From Saccharomycodes ludwigii (taxonomy: Eukaryota > Ascomycota > Saccharomycetes > Saccharomycodales > Saccharomycodaceae): a stretch of DNA of 64,000 nt. Where the stretch lies: positions 1 through 64,000 of the forward strand of contig NC_060206.1 of assembly GCF_020623625.1 (NCBI RefSeq), in the 5' to 3' direction. The notes beneath the pieces are model-generated. The model saw only the letters and a list, made by a program, of their open reading frames with translations, was not told the origin of the DNA and did not search any database. The position numbers were made by a program, and so were the translations under genes. Positions 50,537-61,139 of the stretch are shown piece by piece. How positions within the stretch are numbered: position 1 is the stretch's first letter; each line of letters opens with the position of its first letter.

Positions 50537-52312
50537 TTAATCAGCAGAAGTCGTGGCTGCAGTTTCCGTTTTTTTAGCTGCCTTTTTTTTATTTGGACCC
50601 CTTTTTCTCTTAGGTTTTGCTTCTCCTTCTTTTCCAGAATTAGCAGTGGCTGCTTTTTTTGATACCCTTTTTGCCCTAGGTTTAGCGTCAGAATTAGCTT
50701 TTCTACCTTTACCAGGTCCTCTGGTCCCCCTCTTTTGTTGTTGAGCTGTTTTTTGTAATAATTTCTTTTGTTCAGGTGTTACCATAGATATCTTGTTTGA
50801 ATCACTAATAATTTCGCCATTGGCTGGATTCATAATCACATTATCGCTATTATTGGCCAGGTTATTTTTATTTTTTAATAAATCTTGCTTTCTTTTTTCA
50901 TTATTAATTCTCCAATTTTCAATGAATTTTAACCTTCCAAATTGTTGGCCCTCTCCAGCCACCATTGCTGCCGCCGTTGCTGCCGCTGCAATTGCAATAT
51001 TATTTTTGTTTTTCTTAGCATTACTATTAGTATTATTGGTAATAGGTGATGCTACAGAGCTTGATCCAATTGGGGTATTGTTCACCATTGATCCATTGTT
51101 GTTCACAGTACCACGGCTTTTACCTCCTTCCAATAACTTTTTCTTGGCTATAGTGGCTGCATATGTAGATAGAGTACTGTTTATGGTTCGATCATTTAAC
51201 ATCAACATCATTTCTTCAAAAGATGAGCTGTTGTGTGGTAGTTCTTCACGCAACTCCATATGTGGATTCAAGCCTCTACAATCTTCATTTGAACAAAGCT
51301 CCCTGTGATGTTGTATAACTTCACAATTTTCATTAACTGATGGTTCTAAAAACATGGAAGCCTGTTGCTTGTCATCGAATAGATCTTTATTTTCGAAAGG
51401 ATTTAATGGCACCTTCAAGTTAAGGTTTCTTTTAGTCAATGTCAAAATTTCAGATTCTAATTGCTGATAGACTCCATCTGAGAACCTAGACTGGTCCGAT
51501 ATCACCATCATATCATAATATCTTGTCAGATCATTCGGTCTTAAGAGTGTTCTATAAATACGGGGCCTTTTCAAAACAGGTAAAGCTCGTTTGGTATTGG
51601 TCTGCGCAGGTACGTTATTTCCAGTTGCATTAAAAGGATCTGACTTTATGGGTGACACATTTTTGGGAATAGAAGGGTGGTTTTGTTGGGGCGGTTTAAT
51701 GTCAACTGTATTGGTATGATCATAAACTTGTAAGATAAGATTACCCTCGTAGAACTGAATGTTACAATCCTTCAGCACATCCATAATGCTGGCTGGTATT
51801 ATTCCTCTGGCTACATTTTCTAAAAAATCCTTAAAAGTTTCGTTGTTTTTATTTAATATCAATCCATCTCCACTTAATTCATTTTTAAAATGTTGTTGTA
51901 ACCTAGAATTAGCTGGCGCACATATCTTGTAGGTGTTATCATAAATGTGTAACTCAAAACTTGTTCTAAATTGTTCATATTTCTTCAAAATTGCGTCTGT
52001 TTCTTCCGTGAAATTATATAGTCTTCTTGGCTTTTTATTTAGAGTAGTCATCAATTGTAGGAATTGTTGTTCATAATTTGCCAAGTTCATTCTTTGTTGT
52101 TGAGCGTTTTGAGCTGCCCTAGCATTTCTAACGTGAGCTTCATGTGTGGGGGTTCCTGTGGGATTGCCATTATTCGACTGAATTCCAGTTTTTACACCAT
52201 TTTGTAAATTATTGTTGGTTTTATTTATATCACTGTTCACTGGGACATTTTGTTGTAATGATTGCAATCTCTGTGCGTTTACATTAACTGGAATTCCAGT
52301 ATTGACGCTCAT
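50537..52312 (-). CDS. SPT20: SAGA complex subunit Spt20
   Basis: A 591-residue structural subunit of the SAGA coactivator, needed for complex integrity in the nucleus. Residues 98-200 hold the Spt20 (SEP) domain: YNFTEETDAILKKYEQFRTS, FELHIYDNTYKICAP and NIQFYEGNLILQVYDH. A conserved YRTLLRPNDLTRYYDMM segment lies at about 254-270. The rest is Asn/Gln-rich and disordered, with an Ala run near 445 and a Lys/Arg-rich tail from about 515. Gene order SPT20-PEX11-PSF3-CTR9-NOP8-RIB4 equals that of S. cerevisiae YOL148C-YOL143C, which supports the call strongly. Confidence 0.96.
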   Translation of the reverse strand: MSVNTGIPVNVNAQRLQSLQQNVPVNSDINKTNNNLQNGVKTGIQSNNGNPTGTPTHEAHVRNARAAQNAQQQRMNLANYEQQFLQLMTTLNKKPRRLYNFTEETDAILKKYEQFRTSFELHIYDNTYKICAPANSRLQQHFKNELSGDGLILNKNNETFKDFLENVARGIIPASIMDVLKDCNIQFYEGNLILQVYDHTNTVDIKPPQQNHPSIPKNVSPIKSDPFNATGNNVPAQTNTKRALPVLKRPRIYRTLLRPNDLTRYYDMMVISDQSRFSDGVYQQLESEILTLTKRNLNLKVPLNPFENKDLFDDKQQASMFLEPSVNENCEVIQHHRELCSNEDCRGLNPHMELREELPHNSSSFEEMMLMLNDRTINSTLSTYAATIAKKKLLEGGKSRGTVNNNGSMVNNTPIGSSSVASPITNNTNSNAKKNKNNIAIAAAATAAAMVAGEGQQFGRLKFIENWRINNEKRKQDLLKNKNNLANNSDNVIMNPANGEIISDSNKISMVTPEQKKLLQKTAQQQKRGTRGPGKGRKANSDAKPRAKRVSKKAATANSGKEGEAKPKRKRGPNKKKAAKKTETAATTSAD

Positions 52313-52730
52313 ACTTTGTAACTTGGTGTTTTCGTGTGTAAAAATCTCACTAGATGTAGTATTAGTTTATAAATAAGTTGAAAAAGAAGTTAATAAAGTT
52401 ACTTGAAAAGTTTCTAATCTTTAAAAATAGAAATTATATATATATTTTTTTTTTTTTTTTTTTTATGTATAATAGCAATATTATTATTTGATAGTGCGAA
52501 TGTATTACATCTCGTACATCGGATAACACGAAAATCGGAAAAAGCATTGAAAGGCTACAAGATTTTTTATTTTTTTTTTTTTATTTTTTTTTTTCTATAC
52601 ATAAAAAAAAACAAAGATGAAAAAAAATAAAAATATCTTTTAAATTCATATTTCTTAAATTTATATAGATAGCAAAAAAAAAAAAAAAATAAAAAATTAA
52701 AATAAAATAAAAAAAGATATTATCATCTGT
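52313..52730. other. Spacer between SPT20 and PEX11
   Basis: 418 bp holding the SPT20 promoter and the PEX11 3' end. Contains long poly-T runs (52446-52464, 52567-52594) and A runs at 52672-52690. No gene is seen. Confidence 0.6.
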
Positions 52731-53375
52731 TCATGCCTTAGACCATAAATCTTCAACACCAAAAACTGAAGTAGTCAATCCAGCTAAAGCTACATTTGCG
52801 TCATCGGTGTTCAAAAACTTCAAATTGTTCAAAACAACAAAGAGATCTAAAGAGTCCCATGCTATTCTTTTATAAACACTGTTGTTCTTGGATTGTGTAT
52901 CGTCACTTGGTAGTTGAATGATTTTATTTAAAGATAGTAATAAATTAGAAGTTAGTCCAAATAACCAACACCAGTTTGTATAACGGGCAACTTTCTTCGC
53001 TTTAGTCTGGTTCAAATTAACAACGTTAAGGGCATTTAGCAAAGTAATTTGATCCAAAAACAAATAGCCACCATAAAAGAAATGTTTGGCTGCAGTCAAA
53101 ATCTTTATTTGGGTTGTGTTGGTTGCAGTGACAGCAGAATCCCAGGTTTTGGCCAGTAGTTGCAAATTAGTTAAAGGCTTCAAAAATCTTAGAACTTTAC
53201 GAATTAAAGCAAAATTTTGCTGTAATTTCTTGTTTAAAGGATTACCTGTAGAATCGAATAATAATCTATTTAAGTATTGCAATAAACGCAAAATCTTTTC
53301 CCTACCATTATTGGTATCCAACAATCTAATAAGCTTAGAAAGAACTGGATGATAAACTAAACTGTCACAAACCAT
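52731..53375 (-). CDS. PEX11: Peroxin Pex11, peroxisome elongation/fission factor
   Basis: A 214-residue peroxisomal membrane protein that shapes and multiplies peroxisomes. The N-terminus MVCDSLVYHPVLSKLIRLLD and the following GREKILRLLQYLNRLL amphipathic helix, which bends the membrane, match yeast Pex11 closely. Several later hydrophobic segments (GGYLFLDQITLLNAL; WCWLFGLTSNLLLSL) are also typical. Length is close to the 236 residues of S. cerevisiae Pex11. It sits in conserved order between SPT20 and PSF3. Confidence 0.96.
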   Translation of the reverse strand: MVCDSLVYHPVLSKLIRLLDTNNGREKILRLLQYLNRLLFDSTGNPLNKKLQQNFALIRKVLRFLKPLTNLQLLAKTWDSAVTATNTTQIKILTAAKHFFYGGYLFLDQITLLNALNVVNLNQTKAKKVARYTNWCWLFGLTSNLLLSLNKIIQLPSDDTQSKNNSVYKRIAWDSLDLFVVLNNLKFLNTDDANVALAGLTTSVFGVEDLWSKA

Positions 53376-54098
53376 GATGATGTGTATTTATATATATATA
53401 TATATATTGGTTATTTTATTTTATTTTTTTTTTTTTTCCTTCCTCTTTTAAAAGTATATCAAAGAATGATTTTGCTTAATTTGTATAATGGAAAGAAGTG
53501 CTTACAGGGTTCAGTTTTTATAATAATCTTTTATTTTCTTTTATCGTTAAAAAGATTAAGAAAATAACAATAAAATTTTTGGCAATGGAAAGTTTCCATT
53601 AACCCATTAAAAAAATAACAAAAAAATAACAAAAAAAAAAAAACGGAGCAGTGTTAAGAAATCTCCACCCTTTAAAAATACATAATAAAATAAACTACTA
53701 CCGTATGAAATGCACATTCGGATAAATTCAAAATGATTGATGATATTTTTTATTTTTATATCTGCCGCTTAAAAGCTGCAAAGTGCTTTACTTTTTTTAT
53801 TTTATAATCCAGGCCACAACAAAGTCCGATATCCCGAAACAACCACTCAAAGTTTTTTGATACAACAAAAAAAAAAGAAAAAAAAAAAGAAAAAAAAAAA
53901 AGAAAGACAATGATTCTTAATCATCTTGACGCGTTATGCATTTTATTATATTTCTTTTATTTTCTTTTTTTTTCTTTTTCCTTTCAAAATCAATATCATG
54001 TTCCTAATGACGAATCAATTTCGTGTCTCTATTGTAACAAAATTATACTAGTAAACTAAAAAAAAAAAAACATAGCAAAACCTCTCTATTCAACCTTA
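53376..54098. promoter_or_regulatory. Divergent promoter region, PEX11 / PSF3
   Basis: 723 bp between divergent starts. (TA)n at 53389-53407 lies just before PEX11. A/T homopolymers fill much of the rest (53624-53642, 53865-53902, 54058-54070). ACGCGT, the MluI cell-cycle box core bound by MBF in yeasts, does not occur; GACGCGTTA at 53929 contains ACGCGT and is a possible MCB for PSF3, a DNA-replication gene. Confidence 0.45.
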
Positions 54099-54707
54099 AT
54101 GAGCTACTATGATTTAGACGATATTCTAACAGAATCTATTAAATTTCCATGCAAATTTAACTCCTCCATTGCAGGTTTGGGATTTTTGGAAGGTAATCCA
54201 GGTAAACCCATCGCCAAGAATAGTAAAATAGAATTACCATTTTGGCTAAGTAAGATCTTAGCAGAAGAAACGGGAACAGACGGAATAGATACCACGGGCA
54301 TACCACAAAACAGCATAGAAGAGTTTAAGGATTTTTATATCGAACTTTTACAACCACCATTTTTCCAGCCAAGAGTCTTGAATGCTATTAAAGCCGGCGG
54401 AGAAACACTGGATTTGCATACTATTTGTCCATATTTTTATTTTATATTAGAAAAGTGGTCAACCATCTATAATTCTGATGAACTGGTAGATCTTTTTATG
54501 GAATTACTACGGAAAAGAGGTGTCAAAATTAGCAATTATGCTTCGTCAACTTCTATGTTACAGGCAAGTGATCAACAGCCAAGCAAAAATTATATTCACA
54601 ACAACTCACAGGAATTTTTATTAACCTTAGACGAATTTGAGAAAAAACTGTACAAAACCACACAATTGAGCTATAAAAATATGAATAAATGGTTACATAA
54701 TCGTTAA
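54099..54707 (+). CDS. PSF3: GINS complex subunit Psf3
   Basis: A 202-residue subunit of GINS, the four-protein ring that joins Cdc45 and Mcm2-7 in the replicative helicase. The start MSYYDLDDIL, the FPCKF and LGFLEGNPGKPI stretches and LPFWLSKILA match yeast Psf3 in order, followed by the helical domain with LDLHTICPYFYF. Length is close to the S. cerevisiae protein (194). A 25-residue insert after the KILAEE segment is Thr/Gly-rich and not conserved. Divergent from PEX11 and convergent with CTR9, as in S. cerevisiae. Confidence 0.96.
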   Translation: MSYYDLDDILTESIKFPCKFNSSIAGLGFLEGNPGKPIAKNSKIELPFWLSKILAEETGTDGIDTTGIPQNSIEEFKDFYIELLQPPFFQPRVLNAIKAGGETLDLHTICPYFYFILEKWSTIYNSDELVDLFMELLRKRGVKISNYASSTSMLQASDQQPSKNYIHNNSQEFLLTLDEFEKKLYKTTQLSYKNMNKWLHNR

Positions 54708-54801
54708 AGAATTATATATATATATATATATATATATGATGAGTTTATCTGTTATTATATATATTAAAGTACAGATCCTACTTATTATAATACAAAAGAA
54801 A

Positions 54802-57800
54802 TCACTCTTCTTCATCGGAAAATAAACTGTTATTATCAGATTGTTCTTGCTCCGCATCTTTTTCTAATAACAAATCACTAGCTGCTTCATCACTATCCTC
54901 TATGAATTCATTTGAAATTGCACCCTTTTTAGCTCTTCTTCTACCAACGACTTCATCCTCATCGTCTGTAGGTTCATCTTTCCTTTTTGTATTTCTCTTT
55001 TTACTCTTTTTTGTACCACTTTTTTCCTTTGTTGTAGATTTTCTCTTCTTCCCCTTCTTACCATCTCCTTCTGCTTCAAAGTCATTATCTTTTTCTTCCC
55101 CAGAAGCACCACCTTCTTCATCACTAATCAAGTCGCCACGTTCTTGAATCAACTGTTGTGCCTCTTTTTGCAATTCTCGGAACTTTCTACCTTCCTCCTC
55201 TCTTTTAATTTTAGCCAATTCTTCTTCCCTCCTCAATTGCTCCTGCTTGTCCTTTTCCATATTGGCCAAATATTCACGAGCTTGTGCCATTTTTTCTGTC
55301 ACCTGGTTTTCATAGTCCTTTTGTTCTTGTATACATTTTTCAATTGCGTCCTTCAACGTAGTTTCACAAACATTTTTTCTTTGTTCAATCTCATCTTTGT
55401 TGAAAAATTTAATAATTTGCTCATTGTTCAAGATATCTGCTAAAATATCACTAGCCCCGCCTAACCCGTTCAAAGCATTGTCCAAATCTTGCATTTTTCT
55501 ACCCTTAACATTTTGATTTTTCAAAAGAGTGGCAATGTCTAACTGCAAAACTGTCTTGTTGAACTTTAAATTGATAATAAATTTTTCACTTTTAATTGCA
55601 TTTGATAAAGCCTCTCCTACAAATTCCAAACTCTTAAACAAATATTCCAAGTTTTTCTCCCTGAGCCCACGTAAATACCAAACTCTAGCCAACAAATTCT
55701 GAACATCTGCTCTTTCCGTAGAGTTACTGACTTTCTGCAAAGCCAAAGTGTAACATTCAACAGCCTTGACATACTCTCCAACTTCTGTTAAGCAATGTCC
55801 TAAATTCATGAAAACGCTCCTGTCATTTAGTGAGTCTCGTAACTTCCTCAAAATATCTAGTGCTCTACCAAATTGTTTACATTCCGCATAACAAATAGCT
55901 AAACCTTGTGCGGCAAAAACGTTGTACGAATCCAAAGATAAAACCTTGGTGTATAATTGAATCGCTTTTAAGTATGAACTGTTTATCTTAGCAGCCTCTT
56001 TTTGGCCATTTGAAGTAGAATGTCTCTTATAATTTCTAGCTACGTTGATGTAAACATTTCCCAAAGACACTAAAGCGTACAAATCATGGGAGTCATACTT
56101 TGTTAAAGTTTCTTTGTTGTGCTTGCTTTCTAACAATTCACCTGTTTCTTTATCAACTTTTTCCTCACAAATATTTTTCAAGTACCAACCATATAGAGAA
56201 CGAACTTCCAAATTTTGAGGGCTTCTAGTTAACAACTGGTCAAACGCGTCCTTTAAAGCTTTACCCTTGGAGTATTCAACAAAAATATGACGCATTCTGG
56301 CAGCAATATAATTTGGATTACTAGACAAAATATCATCATATATACTCTCAGCCTTATCAACGTTATTTACATCCTCATTAACACGTGCCTCATTAAACCT
56401 TACAGTTATTATTTCTTCAGCACCATTTTTGCAGATTGTTTCAGCTTTGTGGAAATATTCTAATGCCTTTTCCTTGTCGTCCAAAACAAAATAGTAGCAA
56501 CCAATGTTATTATAAATTTCCAACGGAATTCCCTCGCCTGTTTCTTCTAGTTGCTCAACAACTTTCTCCAAGTACTCTAAAGACTTATTATATAAATTCA
56601 TCATTTCATATAGTTGTGATAAAGTCAAATATGAGTTTAAAATAACCAATTGATTTTTCTTACCCTTCACTAACTTGTCATATTTTTCCAAGTATTGAAC
56701 AGCCTTATCCCAATATTGTTTGATATTTTTAGAAGTGCCAAGAGGAGCAACGTTCTTTGTTTCATTCAAAGTTTTCCCCGCGTACAACAATCCTAAAACA
56801 TAATTTAATTCTTGTACGCTTTCATTATTTTTATATAAGCTTTCAAAAGTCAAAATACCTTCTTCCAATAGGTTACTTTGAAGTTGAGATTGGCCCAACC
56901 CAAATCTACTTAATAGATTATCGTCATTTTTTCTTAAACTTTCTTGAAACAAAAGAAAAGATTTCTTGAAATCTTTTAAAGCATAATAAGCCCTAGCAAC
57001 CCAAAAACATGCGTCGGAAATAATGTCATTAGGAAGCAGGTCTTTAATTGGATCCAGTTTTTCGGTGTAGATCTCAATAACCTTCTTGTAATCGCCTTTT
57101 AGATAATAGTAGCTTTGTAATAGGCATTGCAACACTGGAGAAACAGCCCCTTCAGAATTCTCTTCCTCAACATACAATGTGTGTAAATCTTGCAAAGCTT
57201 TTGTGTAATTATTACGGAAACTTTCATCGTTTCGGGAAGAGTACAAAGTATCGTGGAATTCACCTAATAAAACCAAAATTTTAGCATTTTTATTTGTTGC
57301 ATCAATTTCCAAGGCTCTTTCCCAAGATTGAATAGCCATCTTGTAATCTTTTAATTGCCAGAAACATAGACCAATACCAATACGAGGGTCTGGGTGGAAA
57401 ACCGGATTTAAAATTAATAATTCTTGGAACATTCTTAGACTAGCCACATAATTCTTCTTTTGATAAAATAATTTGGCTTTTAATAATAAAAATAGTACGT
57501 TGGGTCTGTCTCCATTTTTGGAAGTTCTACCACTTCCTTGCTGCTGCTGCTGTTGTACGATAGCCTTAGAAAACAACTGCGCGGTTTCCAAAGCTTTATC
57601 ATATTGACGTCTTTGATAATAAATATCAATAGTAGCTAACATATTACCAATCCAAGTAGCATCAAACCCGATAGCTTCTTTCAAATGTTTTTCGGACAGT
57701 TGCAAGTATTCCTCCTTTTTGGTCAATCCACCAACAATAACAGATTGTTTGGCCAATTTTAAATATCCCCAAGTTAAAAATGTATGTAAGGATACGGATT

Positions 57801-58062
57801 GAGGGCCTTGAAAAATTTCTAAAGCCATTAAAATCAATTTAATACCTAACTCTATCTTGTTTTGATTACAGTAGGAAATGGCAATTGTTAACCAATGTTC
57901 TTTAGCAGAGTTCTCTTCCACTAGTAAGGTTTTCAAATCTTCGGGATCTGGTGGTAAATCATTTTCCAAATCAATACTAACAACTTCTTCAGAATCTTTT
58001 AAGGGAATATCTAATGTTGTAGCCCATTGCATACGTGGATAAGATAGTTGTTGGTCGGTCAT
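54802..58062 (-). CDS. CTR9: Paf1 complex subunit Ctr9
   Basis: A 1086-residue scaffold of the Paf1 complex, which travels with RNA polymerase II and promotes histone H2B ubiquitination and H3 methylation. Tetratricopeptide repeats fill residues about 60-850 (for example NPVFHPDPRIGIGLCFWQLK, and NYIAARMRHIFVEYSKG). A long charged coiled coil covers about 890-975, and an alternating Lys/Glu-Asp tail follows, as in other Ctr9 proteins. A short Gln run lies near residue 175. Length matches S. cerevisiae Ctr9 (1077). The stop is 94 bp from the PSF3 stop. Confidence 0.97.
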   Translation of the reverse strand: MTDQQLSYPRMQWATTLDIPLKDSEEVVSIDLENDLPPDPEDLKTLLVEENSAKEHWLTIAISYCNQNKIELGIKLILMALEIFQGPQSVSLHTFLTWGYLKLAKQSVIVGGLTKKEEYLQLSEKHLKEAIGFDATWIGNMLATIDIYYQRRQYDKALETAQLFSKAIVQQQQQQGSGRTSKNGDRPNVLFLLLKAKLFYQKKNYVASLRMFQELLILNPVFHPDPRIGIGLCFWQLKDYKMAIQSWERALEIDATNKNAKILVLLGEFHDTLYSSRNDESFRNNYTKALQDLHTLYVEEENSEGAVSPVLQCLLQSYYYLKGDYKKVIEIYTEKLDPIKDLLPNDIISDACFWVARAYYALKDFKKSFLLFQESLRKNDDNLLSRFGLGQSQLQSNLLEEGILTFESLYKNNESVQELNYVLGLLYAGKTLNETKNVAPLGTSKNIKQYWDKAVQYLEKYDKLVKGKKNQLVILNSYLTLSQLYEMMNLYNKSLEYLEKVVEQLEETGEGIPLEIYNNIGCYYFVLDDKEKALEYFHKAETICKNGAEEIITVRFNEARVNEDVNNVDKAESIYDDILSSNPNYIAARMRHIFVEYSKGKALKDAFDQLLTRSPQNLEVRSLYGWYLKNICEEKVDKETGELLESKHNKETLTKYDSHDLYALVSLGNVYINVARNYKRHSTSNGQKEAAKINSSYLKAIQLYTKVLSLDSYNVFAAQGLAICYAECKQFGRALDILRKLRDSLNDRSVFMNLGHCLTEVGEYVKAVECYTLALQKVSNSTERADVQNLLARVWYLRGLREKNLEYLFKSLEFVGEALSNAIKSEKFIINLKFNKTVLQLDIATLLKNQNVKGRKMQDLDNALNGLGGASDILADILNNEQIIKFFNKDEIEQRKNVCETTLKDAIEKCIQEQKDYENQVTEKMAQAREYLANMEKDKQEQLRREEELAKIKREEEGRKFRELQKEAQQLIQERGDLISDEEGGASGEEKDNDFEAEGDGKKGKKRKSTTKEKSGTKKSKKRNTKRKDEPTDDEDEVVGRRRAKKGAISNEFIEDSDEAASDLLLEKDAEQEQSDNNSLFSDEEE

Positions 58063-58494
58063 GATACAGAGTAGATGGTAAAAATCACTTGTATTGATGA
58101 TATACTGTTGGTGTTCTAAGAGGGTTGGATAGTGTAGTTTATAAATGTACTCTGAACTTTATTTTGAAAAAAAAATTTTTTCCTTAAAAAATCATTTTTG
58201 GTTATTTGAAAAGAAAAAATTACAAGCGACAGACCGAAATAAATTGTTTTAAACTGTCCGTTGGATTTCCGGAAATCATCTTTTACTCTTTTCTTTTTTT
58301 TTTTATATAATTTTTTTTTTTTTTTTCTTTTAAGTCAAAGTCTTAAATATCTTTTTATTATTTGATTAAATAAAAAAATATAAAAAAATTCTATCATTGT
58401 TATACGTTAGATACTCTTTTTTCTTTTTTTTTAAATTTTGAATAAATCATTGAATAGTGAAAGAAAGAAAGAAATAAATAAATACAAATCATCT
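58063..58494. promoter_or_regulatory. Divergent promoter region, CTR9 / NOP8
   Basis: 432 bp between divergent starts, with T-runs at 58289-58325 and TTTCCGGAAAT at 58267. A minimal AAAATTTT-rich element (58163-58200) resembles the RRPE word found upstream of ribosome-biogenesis genes (AAAAATTTT), fitting NOP8, but AT-rich DNA makes this weak. Confidence 0.4.
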
Positions 58495-60024
58495 ATGAGC
58501 TTGGAAAAAAGAATATATGTCGGGAATTTATATTCCAATATACACGAATGTTGTAACTGGTTATATCCAAAATTTTCCAAATTTGGGGATTTAAAATCAG
58601 ATTGTTTTGAAGAGCATGAACATTTTGCATATATCACTATAGAGTTTAAAGACGAAATTCAATATGGTAAATTGAAATCACAATTTAATAATGTCAAATT
58701 CATGGGCAATAATATAATAATTGATCTAGCTAAAGAAGATTATAAAACTAGATGGGAAAGAGAAAATAAGGATTATAAATTAAACAAAACGAAAAAAGAA
58801 CAAATTTTAAAGCATCAATGGGAGTACTACAAAAAGTTAGAAAACATCAAAATGAGTTGGAAGGACAGGCGAGAGATAATACCCGGGAGAATGAGAGAAA
58901 AGCCTAGATCTACCCAGGAATTAAAAAATGTTACGTTTAGGGTGTTTAATAAACGAGGTCAATTGAAGGTTTATAAGTGTTACAAAGACAAGTTGTGGGG
59001 GTATGATAAAAAGAAAACCGTCAGAGATTTAGTTTTCTCGTTTCAAAATAAATATTGGAAAGATGGTAATAATCACATAGTGGAAAAATTAGACTATTCG
59101 AAATCAAAAGTTTTCTTCAAAAATGGAGACTCTTTGGCCATATCTTTAGACGAAAAATCAACAACATCACGTGGTGGTTTGGGTGAAAAAAAAGTACATG
59201 GATTAGAGGAAGAAGGTCATGAATATGACAATTATGGGAATGATTTTGGGAAAGAACACAATAAAAACAATAGTATTTTAAATAGTGTATTAGGGAATTT
59301 CAACTTTGAAACACCTCTAGATATTAAACAGGCAGATGAGGAATATGGATCATCAGATTACGAATTTCAACATCAGTTTAATAGTGACGACGACGACGAA
59401 GATGATGAGGAAAAGGAGGAGGAGGAGGAGGAACAGATGGAAATTAAAAAGCCGAAGAAAAATGACAAAACCTTTATCCAGCAAAATAGTTCTGAGAAAC
59501 AAGGTTATAATGGTGATACGCAGGAAGCTAAAGACGATATATTAGATGTAGAAAAGTCACAATCAGATATCGATGAAGAAGAATTCATTCCTAAGTTTCC
59601 TGCGCAACCACAAGGTAATATCAATAGTACAGAAACTTTAAGAGGGATATTTGAGGCTAATACGAATGAAGTGCCATCTTTCCAACTCATTGAAGAAAAT
59701 AATGATGATATTGACCATGAAAAGGACCTAAAAGAAGAAAATAATACTACTGAGACAAATGTTTTAGTAGATAACTTTCAAACAGCAAACAAAGCCCAGG
59801 ACTTTGGTTTATTCTTTCCTCATTTCGATTCATACTTTTTAGCCGGCCAAACGCAAATAGCTAAAATCGGTATTAAACCTATTAATGAAGATTTTACGAA
59901 TTGGGACGAAACTTTTTGGAAAAACAGAGGTGTCTGGACAAAAGAAATGAAAGAAAGAAAAAGAGATGCTATTAGAAAATGGAAAAAGAAGTCACATAAA
60001 AATGATTCTATTATTCTTTTATGA
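58495..60024 (+). CDS. NOP8: Nucleolar 60S ribosome-biogenesis factor Nop8
   Basis: A nucleolar RNA-binding protein needed for 60S subunit assembly. The frame is open further upstream, but the first ATG is at 58495 (MSLEKRIYVGN), giving 509 residues; the upstream part begins with a non-ATG codon and is not counted. Residues 5-80 form an RNA-recognition motif with RNP2 KRIYVGNLY and the RNP1 position HFAYITIEF, as in yeast Nop8. The middle is charged, with an acidic run (Asp/Glu) encoded around 59386-59440. The C-terminus WDETFWKNRGVWTKEMKERK, then a basic tail, matches the conserved Nop8 end. Conserved order with CTR9 and RIB4 supports the call. Confidence 0.93.
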   Translation: MSLEKRIYVGNLYSNIHECCNWLYPKFSKFGDLKSDCFEEHEHFAYITIEFKDEIQYGKLKSQFNNVKFMGNNIIIDLAKEDYKTRWERENKDYKLNKTKKEQILKHQWEYYKKLENIKMSWKDRREIIPGRMREKPRSTQELKNVTFRVFNKRGQLKVYKCYKDKLWGYDKKKTVRDLVFSFQNKYWKDGNNHIVEKLDYSKSKVFFKNGDSLAISLDEKSTTSRGGLGEKKVHGLEEEGHEYDNYGNDFGKEHNKNNSILNSVLGNFNFETPLDIKQADEEYGSSDYEFQHQFNSDDDDEDDEEKEEEEEEQMEIKKPKKNDKTFIQQNSSEKQGYNGDTQEAKDDILDVEKSQSDIDEEEFIPKFPAQPQGNINSTETLRGIFEANTNEVPSFQLIEENNDDIDHEKDLKEENNTTETNVLVDNFQTANKAQDFGLFFPHFDSYFLAGQTQIAKIGIKPINEDFTNWDETFWKNRGVWTKEMKERKRDAIRKWKKKSHKNDSIILL

Positions 60025-60205
60025 TATATATATCTTTTTTTTTTTTTTTTTTTTTTTAAAATAAAAACAAACTTTTATTGTATAGTAGTAGTAAATTTGA
60101 CATTATTCACATAAATAATTATTTAAAAAACACCAGAGCCTTAAAAATAAAAATAAAAATAAAAAGAGAAAAAAAAAAAGGAACATTTAATCATAATACG
60201 GACAT

Positions 60206-61139
<934 letters not shown>

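Noticed and set aside
58438-58494. Upstream extension of NOP8
   Set aside because: It begins with a TTG codon; the conserved start of the RNA-recognition motif follows the ATG at 58495 directly.
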